NCBI RefSeq assembly: GCF_001434405.1 | Contig: NZ_AZFT01000053.1 | Location: 908,294 to 972,293 of the forward strand | Direction of reading: 5' to 3' | Source: Ligilactobacillus apodemi DSM 16634 = JCM 16172 | GTDB taxonomy: Bacteria; Bacillota; Bacilli; Lactobacillales; Lactobacillaceae | Length of the DNA: 64,000 bases | Part shown: piece by piece, positions 1 to 9,281 of the stretch | Position numbering within the stretch: position 1 is the first letter of the stretch | How the letters are laid out: each line of letters begins with the position of its first letter | The notes under the pieces: model-generated | Told to the model about the DNA's origin: nothing | The model's database searches: none | What the model saw: only the letters and a program-made list of their open reading frames with translations | Program-made: the position numbers and the translations under genes

Positions 1-243
1 ATGTGAATCTTTGAGCGCTGATTCACGTTTTGCTGCGAGTTCTTCTGCTTTTTTACGCGCATCTTCTGCTGAATCAATATCATTAGCGATCTTATCAGCA
101 CGTTTTTCCATCATTTCGGTCACAGGACCCCAAGCGAAATGCTTGACGAGTGCGATCAAAAGAAGGAACGTGATCAAATAAAATAAGAAATCGCCCCATT
201 GTACACCGCTTTCGGCAGCACCCAATAATAATGCTGAGTTCAT
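1..243 (-). CDS. atpF: ATP synthase F0 subunit b, N-terminal part (cut by window edge)
   Basis: First 81 codons of the b subunit, the peripheral-stalk protein linking membrane F0 to the F1 head. A short N-terminal tail is followed by one membrane helix (about residues 16-33) and then the start of a charged helix rich in Lys, Glu and Ala. The ATG at 243 is chosen over the ATG at 247 because only this frame gives a b subunit; an AGGAGGTG ribosome site lies about 8 bases upstream. It follows atpE by about 57 bases, the usual atpB-atpE-atpF order. The rest lies outside the window. Confidence 0.93.
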   Translation of the reverse strand, partial: MNSALLLGAAESGVQWGDFLFYLITFLLLIALVKHFAWGPVTEMMEKRADKIANDIDSAEDARKKAEELAAKRESALKDSH

Positions 244-300
244 TCATTGACACCTCCTAATCTTTCAATATTCCAACAACTTATACTGATAGAAAAGAGA

Positions 301-540
<240 letters not shown>

Positions 541-555
541 TTAATCCTACAATAA

Positions 556-1272
556 TTATTCTTTTTCGACCTTTTGAGAAATGTATACCATTGTTAATGT
601 TACAAAAACATAGGCTTGGATTGATCCAATAAAGATTGAAAATCCCTGCCATACCATTTCAAGTGGAATAGCTGGAATAAACGTCCACGGCGCATGTGAT
701 GTAGCCAGTTGATCATGAATAACTGTCAACAGCACTTCACCAGAGTAAATGTTACCGTATAGACGCAATGCCAATGTCAAGAAATTCGTAAACTGTTCCA
801 AAACATTGATCGGGAACAATGCCGGCATCGGGCTGAAATACGAATTCTTAACATAGCCATTAAATCCAAACTTCGCGACCCCCATCATATGGGCTAAAAG
901 CAATACTAAGAAAGCTAAGGTCAAAGTAGTTGCCGGCGAAGCGGTTGGACTTTTAACATAGTTTACACCATTAATCGGAAGCTGGATCGCCAGCCCCAAT
1001 TGGTTGGAAACGAAGATAAACAAGAAGAGAGTAAAAATAAGGAGTCCATATTTTTTCCCCTGTTCATCAGGCATGGAGCTTTTAACGATTCCATTTGTAA
1101 AGTCGATCAGCCATTCGATCATGTTTTGCTTGCCCTTTGGCTTTAACTCTAATTTACGTGAAAACCAATAAACAAGGCCAAAAACGATTAATGCTGAAAC
1201 AAGACCCGAAACACAGTTACCTACGTTAAATGGGATTCCAAAAAGCTTCACAACTTGAACTTCTTCATTCAC
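556..1272 (-). CDS. atpB: ATP synthase F0 subunit a
   Basis: Membrane stator subunit that holds the two proton half-channels beside the c ring. The essential arginine lies in LALRLYGN (about residue 170), followed by the conserved helix ending in QAYVFVTLTMVYIS. About 238 residues, normal length. I choose the GTG at 1272: the AGAGGTG ribosome site is 7 bases from it but only 4 from the in-frame TTG at 1275. First gene of the atp operon; no atpI-like gene precedes it, and a 280-base gap with a strong stem-loop separates it from upp. Confidence 0.94.
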   Translation of the reverse strand: MNEEVQVVKLFGIPFNVGNCVSGLVSALIVFGLVYWFSRKLELKPKGKQNMIEWLIDFTNGIVKSSMPDEQGKKYGLLIFTLFLFIFVSNQLGLAIQLPINGVNYVKSPTASPATTLTLAFLVLLLAHMMGVAKFGFNGYVKNSYFSPMPALFPINVLEQFTNFLTLALRLYGNIYSGEVLLTVIHDQLATSHAPWTFIPAIPLEMVWQGFSIFIGSIQAYVFVTLTMVYISQKVEKE

Positions 1273-1396
1273 CAAGTTTCACCTCTTTTCAATTGTGATC
1301 AATACGGTTGAACAAAATGGTCGAACCATAAGATTAAGATCCAAGAAAATAGTCTCAAACGCTATTTTTTGAATACAAAAGAAATAATACCACCAT

Positions 1397-1430
1397 TCTA
1401 ATCAAATTTCAAAGCTGAAATTTGATTAGA
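1397..1430. repeat. perfect 15-bp stem-loop in the upp-atpB gap
   Basis: Two 15-base arms, one reading TCTAATCAAATTTCA, pair perfectly around the tetraloop AAGC (minus-strand loop GCTT). It lies about 125 bases before atpB, so it would be in the atp leader if the promoter lies beyond it. No T-run follows on the minus strand, so it is not a classic terminator. Function unknown. Confidence 0.6.
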
Positions 1431-1503
1431 TTTTAAACGTAAAAACGCAATTATTACAGGATTTACGCAACTTTTTGTTCAACCTCCACTAGAGACGCGA
1501 CAA

Positions 1504-1531
1504 ATTTAAACACTTGTCGAAGGGTCAAGTG
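1504..1531 (-). terminator. possible weak terminator of upp
   Basis: Just after the upp stop, CACTTG and CAAGTG pair around nine bases and are followed on the minus strand by TTTAAATTT. The stem is short, so read-through from upp into the atp operon is possible. Confidence 0.3.
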
Positions 1532-1532
1532 A

Positions 1533-2162
1533 TCACTTTGTACCAAACAAGCGATCACCTGCATCACCTAAACCAGGGAAAATATAACCATTTTCATCTA
1601 AATGATCATCTAATGCAGCTGCAAAGATATCAATATCTGGATGAGCATCACGTAAAGCTTTAACACCTTCTGGCGCAGCCACTAAGCAGACAAACTTGAT
1701 CGATTGTGCTCCACGTTTCTTCAAAGCATCGACCGCCATAATAGCTGAACCACCAGTAGCGAGCATTGGATCAACCACAAACACATCACGGTTTGGTAGA
1801 TCACTTGGCATCTTGACAAAGTATTCATGTGGTTGCATCGTTTCTTCATCACGATACATCCCAATGTGGCCTACTTTAGCAGCTGGAATAAGGTTCAAGA
1901 TCCCTTCTACCATTCCAAGACCTGCCCGTAAAATTGGAACAACGACCACTTTTTTACCGGCTAAACGTTTTTTAGTCGTTTTGCCCATTGGTGTTTGGAT
2001 CTCAACATCTTCAAGTGGCATATCGCGCGAAACTTCATATGCCATCAAAGTTGCGATCTCATCAACGCATTGACGAAAGGCCCGTGTACCACAGTCCTTA
2101 TCGCGAATAATCGTTAATTTATGTTGGATCAATGGATGATCTAAGACTTCAAATTTACCCAT
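1533..2162 (-). CDS. upp: uracil phosphoribosyltransferase
   Basis: Makes UMP from uracil and PRPP in pyrimidine salvage. 209 residues from the ATG at 2162, the standard length; the start is set by an AGGAGG site and the usual [13 protein letters not shown]-terminus, so an upstream in-frame extension is discarded. The PRPP-binding loop is [11 protein letters not shown] (residues 130-140) and the uracil-binding C-terminus ends near [14 protein letters not shown]. It lies upstream of the atp operon as in many lactobacilli, but glyA, often found just before it, is absent here. Confidence 0.96.
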   Translation of the reverse strand: MGKFEVLDHPLIQHKLTIIRDKDCGTRAFRQCVDEIATLMAYEVSRDMPLEDVEIQTPMGKTTKKRLAGKKVVVVPILRAGLGMVEGILNLIPAAKVGHIGMYRDEETMQPHEYFVKMPSDLPNRDVFVVDPMLATGGSAIMAVDALKKRGAQSIKFVCLVAAPEGVKALRDAHPDIDIFAAALDDHLDENGYIFPGLGDAGDRLFGTK

Positions 2163-2281
2163 TATAATTTTCCTCCTTTGTTCGACCCTTGTTATTATTT
2201 TAGCCGAAAATTTTAGCATTTACCACTAAGATTTATGATTATTAGAAATACCGTACTTTTGTTCCCAAAATACCCTAGTTA

Positions 2282-2310
2282 TCATTAGTAAAAAGTATCA
2301 TTACTAATGA
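2282..2310. repeat. 10-bp inverted repeat upstream of upp
   Basis: TCATTAGTAA and TTACTAATGA are perfect inverted copies separated by nine bases, between sua5 and upp and about 120 bases before the upp start. It could be an operator or a structured leader element. No homologous copy was noticed elsewhere in the window. Confidence 0.5.
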
Positions 2311-2346
2311 CACCATCATTATACATCCTTAACTATCAGACTACAC

Positions 2347-2384
2347 AAACGAGCTCTTCACCTTTAAAGGAAAAGAGCTCGTTT
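2347..2384 (-). terminator. terminator after sua5
   Basis: A 12-base perfect stem, AAACGAGCTCTT with AAGAGCTCGTTT, lies directly behind the sua5 stop. The T-tail on the minus strand is short (GTTTGTG). Confidence 0.65.
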
Positions 2385-2390
2385 AAACTG

Positions 2391-3419
2391 TCAGTTATCT
2401 TTTTTTATGGAACTAAAATAAACGTTGCCGGCAGCTTTTTGTAGCCGGTTCATATAGGCTTCACCTAAGCCAACTTCTGGTACTCCAGCGCACAAAATAT
2501 AATCCACTTGATCATCAAAGTAGCGCAACCCGGCGAAAAGATGATTGCTAGCAGAACTTACATCTTTACCTAAAGAAAATACTTCGACATTTGCTGGCAA
2601 AGTTTCCTTAGCAAGATTTTCATCCAGTGCCATGACGCCAACCTTAGTTTTTTGTTGACTAGCCCAAGCTAAAGCATCGGTCCATTGGTCAGCCTTAACG
2701 ATCAACACTTGGGCATCAGGAGCATAGTGCTTGTATTTCATCCCTGGAGCTTTAGGAACCTCAGTTTGTCCCACATGATGCTTATCTGAAACAACTTCTT
2801 TTCCTAAAACAGCAGCAATTTCTTCTGGTGTTACCGCACCTGGACGCAACACGGCTGGTTTTTTTGCGCTAAGGTCAACGATCGTCGATTCGACCCCCAC
2901 CGTTGTCGGGCCATCATCAACCACGCCTTTGATACGGCCTTCAAGGTCATGAAAGACGTGTTGTGCCGTTGTCGGACTAGGTTTACCCGAAGAATTAGCT
3001 GAAGGTCCTACTAAGGGGACGCCTGCTTCTTTGATCAACTCTAAAGTAACTTGATTAGCTGGCATTCTAAAGGCAGCGGTCGTTAACCCACCAGTAACTG
3101 CCTTAGAAAGTGCATCAGGCTTGATCTTTAAAATGATCGTTAATGAGCCAGGCCAAAATTCATCCATTAATTTAACCGCATCTGCGGGTAATTTTCCCGT
3201 GTACTCTTCGACCATTTCACGAGAACAGACCGTGACGATCAACGGATTGTCTGAGGGGCGTCCTTTGGCTAAATAGACGCGTTTGACGGCCTGTTCGTTA
3301 GTCGCATCGGCACCTAGCCCGTAGACTGTTTCAGTCGGAAAAGCGACTAATTCACCTAGCCGCAATTCATTCGCAGCTTCGCTCAACTCTTTTTGCGTAT
3401 AGATTTTTGTGATCAGCAT
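2391..3419 (-). CDS. sua5: L-threonylcarbamoyladenylate synthase, Sua5 type
   Basis: Uses threonine, bicarbonate and ATP to make threonylcarbamoyl-AMP, the precursor of t6A37 in ANN-decoding tRNAs. The YrdC-like catalytic domain fills about residues 10-200: FPTETVYGLG (27-36), the nucleotide-binding KGRP (52-55), and GPSANSSGKPS. After the linker containing KYKHYAP (about residue 230) comes the C-terminal Sua5 domain, so this is the two-domain form (342 residues) rather than the short TsaC. An AAAGGA site precedes the ATG. It follows prmC by about 20 bases in the tdk-prfA-prmC-sua5 operon. Confidence 0.93.
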   Translation of the reverse strand: MLITKIYTQKELSEAANELRLGELVAFPTETVYGLGADATNEQAVKRVYLAKGRPSDNPLIVTVCSREMVEEYTGKLPADAVKLMDEFWPGSLTIILKIKPDALSKAVTGGLTTAAFRMPANQVTLELIKEAGVPLVGPSANSSGKPSPTTAQHVFHDLEGRIKGVVDDGPTTVGVESTIVDLSAKKPAVLRPGAVTPEEIAAVLGKEVVSDKHHVGQTEVPKAPGMKYKHYAPDAQVLIVKADQWTDALAWASQQKTKVGVMALDENLAKETLPANVEVFSLGKDVSSASNHLFAGLRYFDDQVDYILCAGVPEVGLGEAYMNRLQKAAGNVYFSSIKKDN

Positions 3420-3438
3420 TTTTCGATTCCTTTCTTAA

Positions 3439-4275
3439 TTAAAAACTCACTTTGACCATGCGATCGTGGCCCGTTATGTCTTGTTTAACTTGCACTGTAG
3501 CATGAGGAAATTCCTGGGCAAAAATCTCCGTAACTGCTTTTGCTTGTTTAAAACCGATCTCAAGATAAAGCGTCGCATGTGGACGCAAATGCCCCGTCAG
3601 TTGCTTAGCCAACTGCTTATATAAATACAATCCATTATCTGGGGCAAACAGTGCCGTTTTTGGTTCGTGTTTTAAGACACTTTCATCCATTAAATCAGCT
3701 TCATCTGTGGCAATATATGGAGGATTTGAGACGATCACATCAAATGTTCCTACAATATTTGTCAACAGATCACTTTCGACTAGTGTGGTCGTAACATTTA
3801 AACGTGCTTGGTTTTCTTTAGCTATCGCCAAGGCTTTAGGTGAAATGTCGCTAAGGGTCACTTGCCAAGTCGGACGTTCTGTTTTAAGCGATAAGCCGAT
3901 TGCTCCTGTCCCAGTACCAATATCTAAAACCGTTAGCTCGGGATTTTTATGGTCGGCTAAGATCCACTCGACTAATTCTTCGGTCTCTTGCCGAGGGATC
4001 AGCGTATCTTCGGTCACCTTTAACTCTAAGCCAAAAAAATTTGCTTTGCCTAACAAATACTGTGCCGGCCAACCTTGGCAATATTTGATCACATTTGCTT
4101 TAAATAACGCCCACTGCTCTTGCGACAAAACATCTTGGTAATGGACTAACATCTCTGTTGTACTCCAATTCATTTGACCTTGCAAGAGCAATTCAGCTGC
4201 ACTAGTCTCTTTTTGATGTTCTGCGATAAAAGAAAAAGCCCATTTCTGAGCTTTAAATACCGTTACATTATCCAT
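3439..4275 (-). CDS. prmC: release factor glutamine methyltransferase
   Basis: Methylates the glutamine of the GGQ motif in class I release factors, using S-adenosylmethionine. The N-terminal helical substrate domain spans about residues 1-90, then IPRQETE (93-99), the SAM loop [11 protein letters not shown] (117-127) and the catalytic NPPY (184-187). 278 residues is typical. It overlaps the end of prfA, which encodes its substrate, by 8 bases, so the two are probably translationally coupled. Confidence 0.95.
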   Translation of the reverse strand: MDNVTVFKAQKWAFSFIAEHQKETSAAELLLQGQMNWSTTEMLVHYQDVLSQEQWALFKANVIKYCQGWPAQYLLGKANFFGLELKVTEDTLIPRQETEELVEWILADHKNPELTVLDIGTGTGAIGLSLKTERPTWQVTLSDISPKALAIAKENQARLNVTTTLVESDLLTNIVGTFDVIVSNPPYIATDEADLMDESVLKHEPKTALFAPDNGLYLYKQLAKQLTGHLRPHATLYLEIGFKQAKAVTEIFAQEFPHATVQVKQDITGHDRMVKVSF

Positions 4276-5353
4276 TTTGTAATTCTTCTAAGGCTTTAGT
4301 TTGATCGTAAAGAACTAAAGCATCGATCACATCTTCTAATTCACCATTCATGATGCGGTCAAGTTTATTCAAACTAAGCCCGATCCGGTGGTCTGTTACC
4401 CGGTTTTGTGGATAGTTATACGTTCTGATCCGTTCGGAACGATCCCCGGTACCGACAGCAGACTTCCGGTTTTCATCATAAGCGCTTTGCTCTTGCGCAG
4501 CATAGTAATCATAAACCCGCGCACGCAAGATCTTCATTGCTTTTTCCCGGTTTTGTTGTTGGGAACGTTGATCTTGCATGGCAACAACGATCCCAGTTGG
4601 TAAGTGAGTCATCCGCACAGCTGAAGAAGTCTTGTTGATGTGCTGACCACCAGCACCAGAAGCACGGTAAACATCAACTCTGATGTCTTTTGGATCGATT
4701 TCGATCTCAACATCTTCTTCTTCGGGCATAACAACTACTGTCGCAGTCGAAGTATGCACTCGTCCTTGTGATTCAGTTACTGGGATCCGTTGTACCCGGT
4801 GAGCACCAGATTCATATTTTAGCTTAGAATAAACGCTCTTACCGTTGATCAATAAGGCAATTTCTTTAAAGCCACCGACTTCTGTCATCGTCTTGTCGAT
4901 CACTTCAATGTTCCAACCTTGGTGTTCAGCATATTTGCTATACATTGTAAAGAGATCACCCGCAAAGAGACTAGCCTCATCCCCACCGGCAGCCCCACGA
5001 ATTTCCATGATGATATTTTTATCATCATTAGGGTCTTTTGGAAGTAATAAGATCTTGATCTCTTCTTCGAGCTGTTCTTTTTCAATTTTTGAATTAGCCA
5101 ATTCTTCTTTGACCATCATTGTCATTTCGTCATCGTCAAGCCCTGCATTGAGCATTTCTTCATCATCTTTGATCTGTTGGATGACTTGTTTATATTGATT
5201 GTATTTTTCGACCGTTTCACGCAAATCAGCCATTTCTTTTGAAAGTTCCATGAAACGCTTAGTATCTGCGATCACTTCTGGATCAGAGAGCAATTCGCCT
5301 AACTCTTCGTAACGATCTTCAAGCATTTGCAATCTGTCAAATAACTTATCCAT
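4268..5353 (-). CDS. prfA: peptide chain release factor 1
   Basis: Recognises UAA and UAG in the ribosomal A site and triggers peptide release. The codon-reading tripeptide is PVT (191-193), the RF1 form rather than the SPF of RF2, and the peptidyl-transferase motif GGQ is at 235-237. 361 residues, full length. It sits between tdk and prmC with gaps of about 10 and -8 bases, so the four genes tdk to sua5 are probably one transcript. Confidence 0.97.
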   Translation of the reverse strand: MDKLFDRLQMLEDRYEELGELLSDPEVIADTKRFMELSKEMADLRETVEKYNQYKQVIQQIKDDEEMLNAGLDDDEMTMMVKEELANSKIEKEQLEEEIKILLLPKDPNDDKNIIMEIRGAAGGDEASLFAGDLFTMYSKYAEHQGWNIEVIDKTMTEVGGFKEIALLINGKSVYSKLKYESGAHRVQRIPVTESQGRVHTSTATVVVMPEEEDVEIEIDPKDIRVDVYRASGAGGQHINKTSSAVRMTHLPTGIVVAMQDQRSQQQNREKAMKILRARVYDYYAAQEQSAYDENRKSAVGTGDRSERIRTYNYPQNRVTDHRIGLSLNKLDRIMNGELEDVIDALVLYDQTKALEELQNG

Positions 5354-5363
5354 TAGAATCTCC

Positions 5364-5954
5364 TTAGTTAATAGTATTATTTATATCAGTTGGTGGCGCA
5401 ACGTAATGTTTACGACACACCGGATAATAAGACTCATTGCCACCAATTTCGATCTGCTTACCCGAATATACTGGTCGTCCATCATTGATCCGCAAATTCA
5501 TAATTGCTTTTTTGTTACAAAACCAGCAGATCGTTTTCATTTCTTCGATCTTATCGGCATACAATAAGAGATATTTAGACCCTTCAAATAATTCATTTCT
5601 GAAATCATTTTTTAAACCAAAGGTCATCACCGGAATATTTAATTCATCAACGACACGTGTTAATTCTAACACATGATGCTTATTTAAAAATTGTGCTTCA
5701 TCAACTAAAACACACGCAGCCTTTGGATCTAATTCTTTGACTTTTAAAAAGAGGTCATCTTCTTCAAAAATCGGGAAGGCTTTACGCTTTAACCCAATTC
5801 GACTCGAAACATAGCCCACTTCATCACGATCATCTAGACCGCTTGTCATAATAATTACGCTCTTATCTTGTTCTTCATAGTTATGGGCTACTTTCAAGAT
5901 TTCGATCGTTTTGCCACTATTCATTGCTCCATAGCGAAAAAAAAGCTGTGCCAC
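5364..5954 (-). CDS. tdk: thymidine kinase
   Basis: Phosphorylates thymidine to dTMP in nucleotide salvage. Type II family: the P-loop is GAMNSGKT near the N-terminus, a Walker B-like VLVDEAQF follows, and a zinc site is formed by CWFC and the later CRKHY. I prefer the GTG at 5954, giving the usual start [16 protein letters not shown], because the ATG at 5966 directly abuts the AAAAGG ribosome site; with the ATG the protein would have 4 more residues. First gene of the tdk-prfA-prmC-sua5 run, divergent from murT. Confidence 0.9.
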   Translation of the reverse strand: MAQLFFRYGAMNSGKTIEILKVAHNYEEQDKSVIIMTSGLDDRDEVGYVSSRIGLKRKAFPIFEEDDLFLKVKELDPKAACVLVDEAQFLNKHHVLELTRVVDELNIPVMTFGLKNDFRNELFEGSKYLLLYADKIEEMKTICWFCNKKAIMNLRINDGRPVYSGKQIEIGGNESYYPVCRKHYVAPPTDINNTIN

Positions 5955-6086
5955 TGACGCCACCATCCTTTTAATGTTTCCTAAACTAGTATATCCGATT
6001 TAAGGCTAAATTTCATTAAAAACTTTGACATCATGCTAGCTCGCAAATTAAATTAAAACTTTCTACTCACCTCACCTGCCAATTTA

Positions 6087-6095
6087 TGGTAAGAT
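6087..6095 (+). promoter_or_regulatory. extended -10 element of murT-gatD
   Basis: TGGTAAGAT lies about 34 bases before the murT ATG, matching TGnTATAAT in seven of the eight defined bases. No good -35 is visible 17 bases upstream, as is common with extended -10 promoters. Confidence 0.45.
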
Positions 6096-6128
6096 ACAAG
6101 TTGACATTAAACAATCGGAGGAATTTAT

Positions 6129-7478
6129 ATGTCATTAAAAAGTTCATTAGCCATTACTGCCGGCAAGACCTCACATTGGTTTTTGCATAATTTTATGCAC
6201 GGTGGCACTTCACTTCCTGGTAAATTGACCTTAAAGATCGATCCCGATGTTTTACAAGCATTAGCTAAAGATTACGAGATCGCGATCATTACCGGAACAA
6301 ACGGAAAAACTTTGACCACTGCTTTGACCGTTAAAGTTTTAGAGGCTAAATATGGAAATGTTTTGACTAACAAGAGTGGTTCAAACATGAAACAAGGGAT
6401 CGTTACCGCCTTTTTGACGGCTAAAACCGGCAAATCAGGTAAAAAAATCGCTGTGTTAGAAACAGATGAAGCTAACGTTCCGATCATTTGCGAATATATC
6501 AAACCAAAACTTTTTGTTTTAACTAATCTCTTCCGTGACCAAATGGACCGTTACGGTGAGATCTATACAACTTATGACAAGATCTTAAAAGGTGTTTTGA
6601 TGCATCCCGATGCGCTAGTCCTCGCAAATGGTGATGCCCCGATTTTTAATAGTAAGAAACTGCCTAATAAAGTTATCTATTACGGCTTTGAAAACCAAAC
6701 CGAAAAGGAACAACTTGCCCCAGCTAATACAGATGGGCTCTTGTGTCCAAGTTGCCAACACATCTTACATTTTAAATATCGTTCCTATAGTAACTTGGGT
6801 AAATATTTCTGCCCTGAATGTGGTTTTAAGCGCCCTGAATTAACTTATAAAGTAACAGCGCTCACCCAACAAACACCGCAATCTTCAAGCTTTAAGATCA
6901 ATGATCACCCCGTCCAGTTGCACATCGGGGGGACTTACAATATTTATAACGCCTTAGCTGCATATGCAGTCGGCGCTCAATTTGATGTTGCTCCTGAAAC
7001 GATCTGCCAAGCACTTAGTCAAAATGATGAAAAAGTCTTTGGACGTCAAGAAGTGATCAACTTAGATGGCAAGGAAGTTACGATGATCTTAGTTAAAAAT
7101 CCCGTCGGACTTGATCAAGTCTTAGAAATGATCAAAACCGACGACAAGCCTTTCTCCTTAGCAGTACTTTTGAATGCTAATTACGCTGATGGGATCGATA
7201 CTAGCTGGATTTGGGACGGAAACTTCGAGAATCTACCATTTGATAAGATCCCTAGCGTCTTAACTGGTGGTGAACGCTACAAAGACATCACCTTTAGATT
7301 GCGTGTTGCTGGGGTTCCCGAAGAAAACTTCGCGCAACGCGAAAGTTTAAAAGATGTGCTAGCATTTATCAAACAAATGCCGACCGAGCACATTTATGTG
7401 TTAGCGACCTATACGGCTGTATTACAATTGCGTAAGCTTTTAGCCGATGAAGGATATATCAAAGGAGGAATGGACTAA
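6129..7478 (+). CDS. murT: lipid II isoglutaminyl synthase, MurT ligase subunit
   Basis: With GatD it amidates the alpha-carboxyl of D-Glu in the lipid II stem peptide, at the cytoplasmic membrane face. It is a Mur-ligase-like protein of 449 residues: ATP loop GTNGKT (56-61), then a zinc-ribbon insert with paired cysteines in CPSC and CPEC (about residues 205-235), typical of MurT, then the C-terminal domain (DUF1727) that contacts GatD. GGAGG ribosome site 7 bases before the ATG. Its stop overlaps the gatD start by one base (TAATG). Confidence 0.95.
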   Translation: MSLKSSLAITAGKTSHWFLHNFMHGGTSLPGKLTLKIDPDVLQALAKDYEIAIITGTNGKTLTTALTVKVLEAKYGNVLTNKSGSNMKQGIVTAFLTAKTGKSGKKIAVLETDEANVPIICEYIKPKLFVLTNLFRDQMDRYGEIYTTYDKILKGVLMHPDALVLANGDAPIFNSKKLPNKVIYYGFENQTEKEQLAPANTDGLLCPSCQHILHFKYRSYSNLGKYFCPECGFKRPELTYKVTALTQQTPQSSSFKINDHPVQLHIGGTYNIYNALAAYAVGAQFDVAPETICQALSQNDEKVFGRQEVINLDGKEVTMILVKNPVGLDQVLEMIKTDDKPFSLAVLLNANYADGIDTSWIWDGNFENLPFDKIPSVLTGGERYKDITFRLRVAGVPEENFAQRESLKDVLAFIKQMPTEHIYVLATYTAVLQLRKLLADEGYIKGGMD

Positions 7479-8182
7479 TGAAATATCAATTGCATTTAGC
7501 TCATCTCTACGGTGATCTGTTAAATACCTATGGCGATATTGGTAATGTTTTAGCATTAGAATATTATGCCAAACAAATGGGAGTTGAATTGACTTCAGAG
7601 ATCATTTCACTTGACCAACTATTTGACCCTAAAAAATTTGATATCGCTTTTTTTGGCGGTGGCCAAGATTACGAACAAGTCATCGTTTCCAAAGATATCC
7701 AACATAAAAAAGATGATTTGATAACTTATATTGAAGATGGCGGTCCAATGCTTGCGATCTGTGGTGGTTATCAATTGTTAGGTAAATACTACATCGGTGC
7801 GCATGGGGAACGGATCGAAGGGATCCACGCACTTGACCACTACACTAAAAGCCAAGATAACAACCGTTTCATCGGCGATATCGTGATCAAAAATGAAGAA
7901 ACTGGGCAAACTTATCATGGCTTTGAAAACCATAACGGCGTAACTTTCTTAGGCGAAGATGAACGTCCCTTAGGAAAGGTAGTCAGTGGCCACGGTAATA
8001 ATGGTGAAGATCAAGGCGAAGGTGCAATCTATAAAAATGTTTATTGTTCCTATTTCCACGGTCCGATCTTAGCGCGTAACGGTGAACTCGCTAAGCGGAT
8101 CTTATTGACCGCTTTAAAGCGCAAATATCCAGACGCTGACTTTAGTGCACAAGAAAATTTAACGATCAAACCAACTTATTAA
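7478..8182 (+). CDS. gatD: lipid II isoglutaminyl synthase, GatD glutaminase subunit
   Basis: Class I glutamine amidotransferase that supplies ammonia to MurT. The nucleophile is C95 in LAICGGYQ and the catalytic histidine is H194 in SYFHGPIL; R130 in NNRFIGD matches the substrate arginine described in staphylococcal GatD. 234 residues, normal length. A one-base overlap with murT implies coupled translation and 1:1 assembly. A strong bidirectional terminator follows. Confidence 0.95.
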   Translation: MKYQLHLAHLYGDLLNTYGDIGNVLALEYYAKQMGVELTSEIISLDQLFDPKKFDIAFFGGGQDYEQVIVSKDIQHKKDDLITYIEDGGPMLAICGGYQLLGKYYIGAHGERIEGIHALDHYTKSQDNNRFIGDIVIKNEETGQTYHGFENHNGVTFLGEDERPLGKVVSGHGNNGEDQGEGAIYKNVYCSYFHGPILARNGELAKRILLTALKRKYPDADFSAQENLTIKPTY

Positions 8183-8234
8183 ACTAAAAAAGACGAATGA
8201 CTCGCAGGATCAAGTCATTCGTCTTTTTTAGTTT
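8181..8234. terminator. bidirectional terminator between gatD and manA
   Basis: A perfect 22-base stem with a 10-base loop. An A-run on one arm and a T-run on the other (GTCTTTTTTAG) let it act for gatD on plus and manA on minus. Confidence 0.93.
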
Positions 8235-8236
8235 AT

Positions 8237-9196
8237 TTATAATTTTTCGCCTGGAGTCGCAGCGATCAGCGTTAAGTCACCTGCGATCGTCCATGATTTT
8301 ACGTCCGCTGGTAAAATGAAATGAACGCCCTTTTTAAGTTCATAAGTACGCCCCGAAACTTCAAGTTGTCCTTGCCCGGCAATCACTGAAACTAACGTAT
8401 ATGGTGCTTCTTTGGCAAAAAGCGCGGTACCCTTCACTTGCCATTTATAAACGGCAAAAAAGTCAGTATCTACAAACTTAGTGACCGTTTTAGTCCCTTC
8501 AGTCGTAGTTGTGATCGCTAATTTAGGATCTTGGTGTGGGACTGTTGTGACATCGATCGATTGTTGTAAATGGAGTTCTCTTTTTTGCCCCGTTTTTTGG
8601 TCAATGCGGTCAAAATCATATAAACGATAAGTAGTGTCTGAACTTTGTTGTGTTTCAAGCACCATGATGCCCTTACCGATCGCATGGATCGTTCCGGCTG
8701 GTACATACAAAAAGTCACCAGCTTTAACCGGAACTTTACGCAAAAGTTTATCCCAAGCCTTAGTTTCGATATCATTTTGCAATTCTGATTTGGTTTGCGC
8801 ATGGTGGCCATAGTACATATATGCACCTTCATCAGCCGCTAAAACATACCAGCATTCAGTTTTACCTAACTCACCCTCATGTTCCTTAGCATATGCATCA
8901 TCAGGGTGAACTTGAACTGACAAGTCTTCTTTAGCATCTAAGATCTTAGTCAATAATGGGAAAACATCACCTTTAGCATCACCAAAAACTTCGCGGTGAG
9001 CTTGCCAAACTTCTGCTAAAGATTCTCCCTTATAGGGCCCGTTTTTTACGATCGAAGCTCCATGTTTATGAGCTGAAATCGCCCAACATTCACCAGTATG
9101 GTCACTTGGAATCGAGTAGCCAAAAATCGTATTTAAGCGATCGCCACCCCAAATTTTTTCTTGAAAATACGGTTCTAAAAATAATGGTTCACACAT
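8237..9196 (-). CDS. manA: mannose-6-phosphate isomerase, class I
   Basis: Interconverts mannose-6-phosphate and fructose-6-phosphate. Short Firmicute type I enzyme, 319 residues: a cupin fold with probable zinc ligands Q95, H97, E114 and H171 (VQVHPDD, KTECW, PAGTIHAIG) and the catalytic arginine R191 in TYRLYDFDR. It is a single-gene unit between a shared terminator and an AT-rich upstream gap of about 85 bases. It links exogenous mannose to glycolysis. Confidence 0.95.
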   Translation of the reverse strand: MCEPLFLEPYFQEKIWGGDRLNTIFGYSIPSDHTGECWAISAHKHGASIVKNGPYKGESLAEVWQAHREVFGDAKGDVFPLLTKILDAKEDLSVQVHPDDAYAKEHEGELGKTECWYVLAADEGAYMYYGHHAQTKSELQNDIETKAWDKLLRKVPVKAGDFLYVPAGTIHAIGKGIMVLETQQSSDTTYRLYDFDRIDQKTGQKRELHLQQSIDVTTVPHQDPKLAITTTTEGTKTVTKFVDTDFFAVYKWQVKGTALFAKEAPYTLVSVIAGQGQLEVSGRTYELKKGVHFILPADVKSWTIAGDLTLIAATPGEKL

Positions 9197-9281
9197 GTTT
9201 CTCGCCTCGCATAAATATTATATTTATATTTTAACACCACTTGATCTCATTAGCTCTCAAAAGCGACTGGCATCTAAAGGC

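Noticed and set aside
8181-8234. Long palindromes at many gene ends that could suggest a repeat family or CRISPR
   Set aside because: Their sequences are unrelated to each other, each sits at a gene end, and most have T-runs; they are terminators.
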